Shown here one piece after another: positions 54,513 to 64,000 of a DNA stretch of 64,000 bases. Below the pieces are notes generated by a model. That model was not told the origin of the DNA. It ran no database searches and worked only from the letters and a program-made list of their open reading frames with translations. Location of the stretch: contig JARWKL010000015.1 in NCBI GenBank assembly GCA_029961685.1, forward strand, positions 11,840,801 to 11,904,800. The letters are read 5' to 3'. The translations under genes and the position numbers were made by a program. Every line of letters begins with the position of its first letter. Within the stretch, counting starts at the first letter, position 1. The DNA comes from Aristolochia californica. Taxonomy: Eukaryota > Streptophyta > Magnoliopsida > Piperales > Aristolochiaceae.

Positions 54513-56931
54513 GATCAATTAGAGGTCTCTTTCCTATAAAATTCCACCAAGCTATTATTAGGGAGTTGTACTAGTGGAATTTCCCTAACATGGATTTTGG
54601 AGCTCATATTTAGAGCGTGAAATAATTTTCTATTTATTATTATAGTTTTCAAATTTTTTTGCACACATGAACTCTAAAATTTTCATTTTGTTGCGATCTT
54701 CTTTCTTTTTTGTTTACGAGGAAAAATGGGAGAGTGAAAACTCAAGTTTGGATCTGAAAAAAAAAAAAAATTGAAATGAACAAATGTTGAGAGAGATAAT
54801 TCCAAAAAGTATCTGTGATTTTTAAGGATGGGCAAAAAGTGGTTTGTTTGGCCTTGGTAAATATCCAACCACTTGAGAATTTAACTTTTTCTACTCCCCC
54901 CTAATTTTTGGATTTGAAGGCCACTTGCATCCTCAACATGCTTTTGTGGCATGCATATCCACCACACTTAAAACATGAGAGGATCAGTTAGTGGCCTCTT
55001 TCCTATAAAATTCCCCCAAGCTACTATTAGGGGGTTGTACTAGTGGAATTTCCGAAACATGGATTTTGGAGCTCATTTTTAGTGCGTGAAATAATTTTCT
55101 ATTCATTATTATAGTTTTCAAATTTTTTTGCACACATGAACTCTAAAATTTTCATTTTGTTGCGATCTTATATCTTTTTTGTTTACGAGGAAAAATGGGA
55201 GAGTGAAAACTCAAGTTTGGATCTTACAAAAAAAATTTTGAAATGGACAAAGGCTGAGAGAGATAATTCAGAAAAGTATCTGTGATTTTTAATGATAGGC
55301 TAAAAGTGGGTTGTTTGGCCCTAGTAAATATCCAACCACTTGAGAATTTAACTTTTTCTACTCCCCCCTAGTTTTTGGATCTGAAGGCCATTTGCATCCT
55401 CAACATGCTTTTGTGGCATGCATATCCACCACACTTAGAACATGTGAGGATCAGTTAGAGGTCTCTTTCCTATAAAATTCCACCAAGCTATTATTAGGGG
55501 GTTGTACTAGTGGAATTACCCAAACATGGATTTTGGAGCTCATATTTAGTGCGTGAAACAATTTTCTATTTATTATTATAGTTTTCAAATTTTTTTGCAC
55601 ACATTAACTCTAAAATTTTCATTTTGTTGCGATCTTATATCTTTTTTGTTTACGTGGAAAAATGGGGGAGTAAAAACTCAAGTTTGGATCTGAAAAAAAA
55701 AAAAATTGAAATGAACAAATGCTGAGAGAGATAATTCCGAAAAGTATCTGTGATTTTTAAGGATAGGCAAAAAGTGGGTTGTTTGGCCCTGGTAAATATC
55801 CAACCACTTGAGAATTTAACTTTTTCTACTCCCCCCTAATTTTTGGATCTGAAGGCCACTTGCTTCCTCAAAATGCTTTTGTGGCATGCATATCCACCAC
55901 ACTTAAAACATGTGAGGATCAGTTAGAGGTCTCTTTCCTATAAAATTCCACCAAGCTATTATTAGGGGTTGTACTAGTGGAATTTCCCAAACATGGATTT
56001 TGGAGCTCATTTTTAGTGCGTGAAATAATTTTCTATTTATTATTATAGTTTTCAAATATTTTTGCACACATGAACTCTAAAATTTTCATTTTGTTGCGAT
56101 CTTATATCTTTTTTGTTTACGAGGAAAAATGGGAGAGTGAAAACTCAAGTTTGGATCTGAAAAAAAAAAAAATTGAAATTCACAAATGCTGAGAGAGATA
56201 TTTCCGAAAAGTATCTGTGATTTTTAAGGATAGGCAAAAAGTGGGTAGTTTGGCCCTGGTATTTATCCAACCACTTGAGAATTTAACTTTTTCTACACCC
56301 CCCTAAATTTTGGATCTGAAGGCCACTTGCGTCCTCAACATGCTTTTGTGGCATGCATATCCACCACACTTAAAACATGTGAGGATCAGTTAGAGGTCTC
56401 TTTCCTACAAAATTCCACCAAGCTATTATTAGGGGGCTGTACTAGTGGAATTTCCCAAACATGGATTTTGGAGCTCATATTTAGTGCGTGAAATAATTTT
56501 CTTTTTATTATTATAGTTTTTAAAGTTTCTTGCACACATGAACACTAAAATTTTCATTTTGTTACGATCTTATATCTTTTTTGCTTACGAGGAAAAATGG
56601 GAGAGTGAAAACTCAAGTTTGGATCTGAAAAAAAAAATTTGAAATGCACAAATGCTGAGAGAGATAATTCTGAAAAGTATATGTGATTTTTAAGGATAGG
56701 CAAAAAGTGGGTTGTTTGGCCCTGGTAAATATCCAACCACTTGAGAATTTAACTTTTTCTGCTCCCCCCTAATTTTTGGATCTGAATGCCACCTGCATCG
56801 TCAACATGCTTTTGTGGCATGGATATCCACCGCACTTAAAACATGTGACGATCAGTTAGAGGTCTCTTTCCTATAACATTCCACCAAGCTATTATTAGGG
56901 GGTAGTACTAGTGGAATTTCCCAAACATTGA

Positions 56932-58620
56932 TTTTGGAGCTCATTTTTAGTGCGTGAAATAATTTTCTATTTTTTTATTATAGTTTTCAAATTTTTTTGC
57001 CCACATGAACTCTAAAATTTTCATTTTGTTGCGATCTTATATCTTTTTTGTTTACGAGGAAAAATGGGAGAGTGAAAACCCAAGTTTGGATCTGAAAAAA
57101 AAAATTGAAATGCACAAATACTGAGAGAGAGAATTTCAAAAATTATCTGTGATTTTTAAGGATAGGCAAAAAGTGGGTTGTTTGGCCCTGGTAAATATCC
57201 AACCACTTGAGAATTGTACTTTTTCTACTCCCCCCTAATTTTTTGATCTGAAGGCCACTTGCATCCTCAACATGCTTTTGTGGCATGCATATCCACCACA
57301 CTTAAAACATGTGAGGATCAGTTAGAGGACTCTTTCCTATAAAATTCCACCAAACTATTATTAGGGGGTTGTACTAGAAGAATTTCCCAAACATGGATTT
57401 TGGAGCTCATTTTTAGTGCGTGAAATAATTTTCTATTTATTATTATATTTTTCAAATATTTTTGCACACATGAACTCTAAAATTTTCTTTTTGTTGCGAT
57501 CTTATATCTTTTTTGTTTACAACGAAAAATGGGAGAGTGAAAACTCAAGTTTGGATCTGAAAAAAAAAAAAATTTGAAATGCACAAATGCTGAGAGAGAT
57601 AATTCTGAAAAGTATCTTTGATTTTTAAGGATAGGTTAAAAGTGGGTTGTTTGGCTCTGGTAAATATCCAACCACTTGAGAATTTAAATTTTTCTACTCC
57701 CCCCTAATTTTTGGATCTGAACGCCACTTGCATCCTCAACATGCTTTTGTGGCATGCATATCCACCACAATTAAAACATGTGAGGATCAGTTAGAGGTCT
57801 CTTTCCTATAACATTCCACCAAGCTATTATTTGGGGGTTGTACTAGTGGAATTTCCCAAACATGGATTTTGGAGCTCATTTTTAGTGCGTGAAATAATTT
57901 TCTATTTATTATTATAGTTTTCAAATTTTTTTGCACACATGAACTCTAAATTTTTCATTTTGTTGCGATTTTATATCTTTTTTGTTTACGAGGAAAAATG
58001 GGAGAGTGAAAACTCAAGTTTGGATCTGAAAAAAAAAAAAATTGAAATGCACAAATGCTGAGAGAGAAAATTCCGAAAATTATCTGAGATTTTTAAGGAT
58101 AGGCAAAAAGTGGGTTGTTTGGCCCTGGTAAAATACCCAACCACTTGAGAATTTAACTTTTTCTACTCCCCCCTAATTTTTCGATTTGAAGGCCACTTGC
58201 ATCCTCAACATGCTTATGTGGCATGCATATCCACCACACTTAAAACATGTGAGGATCAGTTAGAGGTCTCTTTCCTATAAAATTCCACCAAACTATTATT
58301 AGGGGGTTGTAATAGTGGAATTTCCCAAACATGGATTTTGGAGCTCATTTTTAGTCCAAGAAATAATTTTCTATTAATTAATATAGTTTTCAAATTTTTT
58401 TGCACACACATGAACTCTAAAATTTTCATTTTGTTGCGATCTTATATCTTTTTTGTTTACGAGGAAAAATGCGAGAGTGAAAACACAAGTTTGGATATGA
58501 AAAAAAAAAAAAATTGAAATGCACAAATGCTGAGAGAGATAATTCTGAAAAGTATCATTGATTTTTAAGGATAGGCAAAAAGTGGGTTGTTTGGCCCTGG
58601 TAAATATCCAACCACTTGAG
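56932..58620 (+). repeat. Domain C duplication I, downstream copy
   Basis: Counterpart of 49,930-51,620. Part of this block (from 57,200) is also the left copy of duplication II, so the same monomers have been copied at least twice. Confidence 0.78.
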
Positions 58621-59200
58621 AATTTAACTTTTTCTACACCCCCCTAGATTTTGGATCTGAAGGCCACTTGCATCCTCAACATGCTTTTGTGGCATGCATA
58701 TCCACCACACTTAAAACAAGTGAGGATCAGTTAGAGGTCTCTTTCCTATAAAATTCTACCAAGCTATTATTAGGCGGTTGTACTAGTGGAATTTCCCAAA
58801 CATGGATTTTGGAGCTCATATTTAGTGCGGGAAATAATTTTCTATTTTTTATTATAGTTTTCAAATTTTTTTTCTCTCATGAACTCTAAAATTTTCATTT
58901 TGTTGCGATCTTATATCTTTTTTGTTTACAAGGAAAAATGGGAGAGTGAAAACTCAAGTTTGGATCTGAAAAAAAAATTTGAAATGCACAAATGCTGAGA
59001 GAGATAATTCTGAAAAGTATATGTGATTTTTAAGGATAGGCAAAAAGTGGGTTGTTTGGCCCTGATAAATATCCAACCACTTGAGAATTTAACTTTTTCT
59101 ACTCCCCCCTAAATTTTGGATCTGAAGGCCACTTGCATCCTCAACATGCTTTTGTGGCATGCATATCCACCACACTTAAAACATGTGAGGATCAGTTAGA
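57200..59200 (+). repeat. Domain C duplication II, upstream copy
   Basis: Matches 61,872-63,870 at an offset of about 4,670 bases (ten monomers). Shared variants are gaattgtactttttc (57,211 and 61,882), agtccaagaaat (58,353 and 63,023), ttttctctcatgaac (about 58,870 and 63,540), aaacaagtgagg and taggcggttg. Confidence 0.82.
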
Positions 59201-60791
59201 GGTCTCTTTCCTATAAAATTCCACCAAGCTTTTATTAGGGGGTTGTACAAGTGGAATTTCCCAAACATGGATTTTGGAGCTCATTTTTAGTGCGTGAAAT
59301 AATTTTCTATTTATTATTATAGTTTTCTAATATTTTTTCACACATGAACTCTAAAATTTTCATTTTGTTGCGATCTTATATCTTTTTTGTTTACGAGGAA
59401 AAATGGGAGAGTAAAAACTCAAGTTTGGATCTGAAAAAAAAAAAATTGAAATGAACAAATGTTGAGAGAGATAATTCCGAAAAGTATCTGTGATTTTTAA
59501 GGATAGGCAAAAAGTGGGTTGTTTGGCCCTTGTAAATATCCAACCACTTGAGAATTTAACTTTTTCTACTCCCCCCTTATTTTTCGATTTGAAGGCTACT
59601 TTCATCCTCAACATGCTTTTGTGGTATGCATATCCACCACACTTAAAACATGTGAGGATCAGTTAGAGGTCTCTTTCCTATAAAATTTCACCCAGCTATT
59701 ATTAGGGGGTTGCACTAGTGGAATTTCCCAAACATGGATTTTGGAGCTCAGTTTTAGTGCGTGAAATAATTTTCTATTTATTATTATAGTTTTCAAATAT
59801 TTTTGCACACATGAACTCTAAAATTTTCTTTTTGTTGCGATCTTATATCTTTTTTTTTTACGAGGAAAAATGGGAGAGTGAAAACTCAAGTTTGGATCTG
59901 AAAAAAAAAAATTGAAATTCACAAATGCTGAGAGAGATATTTCCGAAAAGTATCTGTGATTTTTAAGGATAGGCAAAAAGTGGGTAGTTTGGCCCTGGTA
60001 TTTATCCAACCAATTGAGAATTTAACTTTTTCTACACCCCCCTAAATTTTGGATCTGAAGGCCACTTGCGTCCTCAACATGCTTTTGTGGCATGCATATC
60101 CACCACACTTAAAACATGTGAGGATCAGTTAGAGGTCTCTTTCCTATGAAATTCCACCAAGCTATTATTAGGGGGTTGTACTAGTGGAATTTCCCAAACA
60201 TGGATTTTGGAGCTCATATTTAGTGCGTGAAATAATTTTCTATTTATTATTATTGTTTTTAAAGTTTTTTGCACACATGAACTCTTAAATTTTCATTTTG
60301 TTACGATCTTATATCTTTTTTGCATACGAGGAAAAATGGGAGAGCTAAAACTAAAGTTTGGATCTGAAAAAAAAAATTTAAAATGCACAAATGCTGAGAG
60401 AGATAATTCCGAAAAGTATCTGTGATTTTTAAGGATAGGAAAAAAGTGGTTTGTTTGGCCCTGGTAAATATCCAACCACTTGAGAATTTAACTTTTTCTA
60501 CTCCCCCCTAATTTTTGGATCTGAAGGCCACTTGCATCCTCAACATGCTTTTGTGGCATGCATATCCACCACACTTAAAACATGTGAGGATCAGTTAGTG
60601 GTCTCTTTCCTATAAAATTCCCCCAAGCTATTATTTGGGGGTTGTACTAGTGGAATTACCGAAACATGGATTTTGGAGCTCATTTTTAGTGCGTGAAATA
60701 ATTTTCTATTTATTATTATAGTTTTCAAATATTTTTGCACATATGAACTCTAAAATTTTCTTTTTGTTGCGATCTTATATCTTTTTTGTTT

Positions 60792-61258
60792 ACGAGGAAA
60801 AATGGGAGAGTGAAAACTCAAGTTTGGATCTGAAAAAAAAAAATTGAAATGCACAAATGCTGAGAGAGATAATTCTGAAAAGTATATGTGATTTTTAAGG
60901 ATAGGCAAAAAGTGGGTTGTTTGGCCCTGGTAAATATCCAACCACTTGAGAATTTAACTTTTTCTACTCCCCCCTAATTTTTGGATCTGAATGCCACCTG
61001 CATCCTCAACATGCTTTTGTGGCATGGATATCCACCACACTTAAAACATGTGACGATCAGTTAGAGGTCACTTTTCTATAACATTCCACCAAGTTATTAT
61101 TAGGGGGTTGTACTAGTGGAATTTCCCAAACATTGATTTTGGAGCTCATTTTTAGTGCGTGAAATAATTTTCTATTTTTTTATTATAGTTTTCAAATTTT
61201 TTTGCCCACACGAACTCTAAAATTGTCATTTTGTTGCGATCGTATATCTTTTTTGTTT
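60792..61258 (+). repeat. Representative monomer with motif layout
   Basis: This copy, cut arbitrarily at acgagg, shows the order of elements shared by nearly all copies. An A run (60833-60843, 8-14 bases in other copies) follows ttggatctg. Next come the conserved stretch gagagataattc and then aggcaaaaagtgggttg. A six-base C run lies at 60969-60974, followed by a second ttggatctga at 60981. A short dyad, CATGC-loop-GCATG, spans 61010-61026. Further on are a near-invariant ataaaattccacca-type segment (acattccacc here), a G run, ACTAGT (61112-61117) and ggaatttccc (61118-61127). The copy ends with a T-rich stretch containing attttttt and atatcttttttgtttacg. Most copies also carry GCATGC and ATGCAT after the dyad; this one has lost them through a C-to-G change. 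Confidence 0.9.
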
Positions 61259-61871
61259 ACGAGGAAAAATGGGAGAGTGAAAACCCAAGTTTGGATCTGA
61301 AAAAAAAAATTGAAATGCACAAATGCTGAGAGAGATAATTTCGAAAAGTATCTTTGATTTTTAAGGATAGGCAAAAAGTGGGTTGTTTGGCCCTGGTAAA
61401 TATCCAACCACTTGAGAATTTAACTTTTTCTACTCCCCCCTAAATTTCCGATCTAAAGGCCACTTGCATCCTCAACATGCTTTTGTGGCATGCATATCCA
61501 CCACACTTAAAACATGTGAGGATCAGTTAGAAGTCTCTTTCCTATAAAATTCCACCAAGCTATTATAAGGGGGTTGTACTAGTGGAATTTCCCAAACATG
61601 GATTTTGGAGCTCATATTTAGTGCGTGAAATAATTTTCTATTTATTATTATAGTTTTCAAATTTTTTTGCACACATGAACTCTAAATTTTTCATTTTGTT
61701 GCGATCTTATATCTTTTTTGTTTACGAGGAAAAATGGGAGAGTGAAAACTCAAGTTTGGATCTGAAAAAAAAAAATTGAAATGCACAAATGCTGAGAAAG
61801 AAAATTCCGAAAATTATCTGAGATTTTTAAGGATAGGCAAAAAGTGGGTTGTTTGGCCCTGGTAAATATCC

Positions 61872-63870
61872 AACCACTTGAGAATTGTACTTTTTCTACT
61901 CCCCCCTAATTTTTTGATCTGAAGGCCACTTGCATCCTCAACATGCTTTTGTGGCATGCATATCCACCACACTTAAAACATGTGAGGATCAGTTAGAGGT
62001 CTCTTTCCTATAAAATTCCACCAAACTATTATTAGGGGGTTGTACAAGTAGAATTTCCCAAACATGGATTTTGGAGCTCATTTTTAGTGCGTGAAATAAT
62101 TTTCTATTTATTATTATAGTTTTCAAATTTTTTTTCACACACATGAACTCTAAAATTTTCTTTTTGTTGCGATCTTATATCTTTTTTGTTTACGACGAAA
62201 AAAGGGAGAGAGAAAACTCAAGTTTGGATCTGAAAAAAAAAAAAATTTGAAATGCACAAATGCTGAGAGAGATAATTCTGAAAAGTATCTTTGATTTTTA
62301 AGGATAGGTTAAAAGTGGGTTGTTTGGCTCTGGTTAATATCCAACCACTTGAGAATTTAACTTTTTCTACTCCCCCCTAATTTTTGGATCTGAACGCCAC
62401 TTGCATCCTCAACATGCTTTTGTGGCATGCATATCCGCCACACTTAAAACATGTGAGGATCAGTTAGAGGTCTCTTTCCTATAAAATTCCACCAAGCTAT
62501 TATTAGGGGGTTGTACTAGTGGAATTTCCCAAACATGGATTTTGGAGCTCATTTTTAGTGCGTGAAATAATTTTCTATTTATTATTATAGTTTTCAAATT
62601 TTTTTGCACACATGAACTCTAAATTTTTCATTTTGTTGCGATCTTATATCTTTTTTGTTTACGAGGAAAAATGGGAGAGTGAAAACTCAAGTTTGGATCT
62701 GAAAAAAAAAAATTGAAATGCACAAATGCTGAGAGAGAAAATTCCGAAAATTATCTGAGATTTTTAAGGATAGGCAAAAAGTGGGTTGTTTGGCCCTGGT
62801 AAATACCCAACCACTTGAGAATTTAACTTTTTCTACTCCCCCCTAATTTTTCGATTTGAAGGCCACTTGCATCCTCAACATGCTTATGTGGCATGCATAT
62901 CCACCACACTTAAAACATGTGAGGATCAGTTAGAGGTCTCTTTCCTATAAAATTCCACCAAACTATTATTAGGGGGTTGTAATAGTGGAATTTCCCAAAC
63001 ATGGATTTTGGAGCTCATTTTTAGTCCAAGAAATAATTTTCTATTTATTATTATAGTTTTCAAATTTTTTTGCACACACATGAACTCTAAAATTTTCATT
63101 TTGTTGCGATCTTATTTCTTTTTTGTTTACGAGGAAAAATGGGAGAGTGAAAACTCAAGTTTGGATATGAAAAAAAAAAAAATTGAAATGCACAAATGCT
63201 GAGAGAGATAATTCTGAAAAGTACCATTGATTTTTAAGGATAGGCAAAAAGTGGGTTGTTTGGCCCTGGTAAATATCCAACCACTTGAGAATTTAACTTT
63301 TTCTACACCCCCCAAAATTTTGGATCTGAAGGCCACTTGCATCCTCAACATGCTTTTGTGGCATGCATATCCACCACACTTAAAACAAGTGAGGATCAGT
63401 TAGAGGTCTCTTTCCTATAAAATTCTACCAAGCTATTATTAGGCGGTTGTACTAGTGGAATTTCCCAAACATGGATTTTGGAACTCATATTTAGTGCGGG
63501 AAATAATTTTCTATTTTTTATTATAGTTTTCAAATTTTTTTTCTCTCATGAACTCTAAAATTTTCATTTTGTTGCGATCTTATATCTTTTTTGTTTACAA
63601 GGAAAAATGGGAGAGTGAAAACTCAAGTTTGGATCTGAAAAAAAAAATTGAAATGCACAAATGCTGAGAGTGATAATTCTGAAAAGTATATGTGATTTTT
63701 AAGGATAGGCAAAAAGTGGGTTGTTTGGCCCTGGTAAATATCCAACCACTTGAGAATTTAACTTTTTCTACTCCCCCCTAAATTTTGGATCTGAAGGCCA
63801 CTTGCATCCTCAACATGCTTTTGTGGCATGCATATCCACCACACTTAAAAAATGTGAGGATCAGTTAGAG
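61872..63870 (+). repeat. Domain C duplication II, downstream copy
   Basis: Counterpart of 57,200-59,200. Differences are few by eye (for example agtaccattg against agtatcattg, acgacg against acaacg), suggesting a fairly recent event. Similarity fades near the window end, so the right edge may lie at or just before it. Confidence 0.8.
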
Positions 63871-64000
63871 GTCTCTTTCCTATAAAAGTCCACCAAGCTA
63901 TTATTAGGGGGTTGTACTAGTGGAATTTCCCAAACATGGAGTTTGGAGCTCATTTTTAGTGTATGAAATAATTTCTATTTATTATTATAGTTTTCAAATA

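Larger units (their letters stand above)
1..64000 (+). repeat. Tandem satellite array, ~466-bp monomer, ~137 copies
   Basis: Landmarks such as gaggaaaaatggg, ggcatgcatatcc and tactagtggaa recur about every 463-468 bases through the whole window (for example atgg at 36, 504, 970, 1435, 1901, 2368). All copies have the same orientation and join head to tail without spacers. Both window edges cut through a monomer, so the array continues on each side. Copies differ by scattered substitutions and small indels, mostly in the A run, the C run and the ATT run. Base composition is roughly two-thirds A+T by eye. Long AT-rich monomers in pure arrays are typical of eukaryotic heterochromatin; a centromeric role is possible but nothing in the sequence proves it. 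The orientation label is arbitrary. No stretch over 300 bases falls outside the repeat. Confidence 0.98.
48900..64000 (+). repeat. Array domain C: tgcttttgtgg monomers
   Basis: Most monomers have a dyad loop lengthened by two T (tgcttttgtgg), the ctatttattattatag form, and many have ttctgaaaag in place of ttccgaaaag. Small subtypes include gcacacacatg (an extra CA, at about 51,410, 58,405, 62,147 and 63,075), tttttaaagttt (56,519 and 60,257) and agtccaagaaat (51,356, 58,353 and 63,023). The domain starts close to a 14-bp deletion monomer at 48,896 and runs off the window end. Confidence 0.75.

Noticed and set aside
55975..56030. Promoter, poly-A or terminator-like AT-rich motifs
   Set aside because: TATA-like and A- or T-run motifs occur in each monomer because of base composition; none is associated with a gene.
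60860..60885. Possible CENP-B-box-like element around ttccgaaaag
   Set aside because: Only a TTCG core on the minus strand matches; the required CGGG part is absent, so there is no real similarity.
61118..61127. ggaatttccc resembling a kappa-B type binding site
   Set aside because: It is present in nearly every monomer as part of the repeat, and there is no gene nearby for it to regulate.
1..64000. CRISPR array
   Set aside because: The spacing is regular, but the whole 466-bp unit is repeated, with no short repeat alternating with unique spacers.
1..64000. Retrotransposon or LTR-derived tandem repeat
   Set aside because: I saw no polymerase, integrase or gag-like frame, primer-binding site or polypurine tract, and no target-site duplications.

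Overview
The whole 64-kb window is one uninterrupted tandem satellite-DNA array. A single AT-rich monomer of about 463-468 bp is repeated head to tail in one orientation roughly 137-138 times, from the first base (mid-monomer) to the last (mid-monomer). I found no unique sequence, transposon insertion, inversion, RNA gene or credible protein-coding gene. The array is therefore longer than the window. This organisation points to a eukaryotic chromosome, most likely pericentromeric, centromeric or other constitutive heterochromatin of a plant or animal. I do not recognise the satellite family and cannot name the species.

By diagnostic variants the array falls into three domains. Domain A (about 1-17.45 kb) mostly carries a doubled ATT before the G-run (ctattattattaggg) and has monomers of about 466-468 bp; between about 8.9 and 16.5 kb it shows an imperfect four-monomer higher-order period of about 1,870 bp. 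Domain B (about 17.45-48.9 kb) has the shorter ctattattaggg form, a frequent ctatctatt variant, and a group of monomers with a net 32-bp deletion. Its core is a 10.3-kb segmental duplication (about 26.6-37.0 kb and 38.1-48.5 kb). The two copies differ by whole-monomer steps: one monomer lost, three gained, four gained. Domain C (about 48.9-64 kb) mostly has the tgcttttgtgg variant and overlapping internal duplications at offsets of about 7.0 and 4.67 kb.

The interest lies in how the array has evolved. Visible events are: an out-of-register junction at 4,733; a patch of about 230 bp at 46.73-46.96 kb that is identical to a monomer 23.9 kb away and sits inside an otherwise locally duplicated block; a monomer at about 33.0-33.2 kb that switches parent three times; a 24-base C run; and recurrent C-to-T and G-to-A changes at the monomer's CpG sites. 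All are consistent with unequal exchange plus gene conversion in methylated DNA. The short open frames in the window are by-products of the repeat: many begin at TTG or GTG, and they recur because the repeat recurs.
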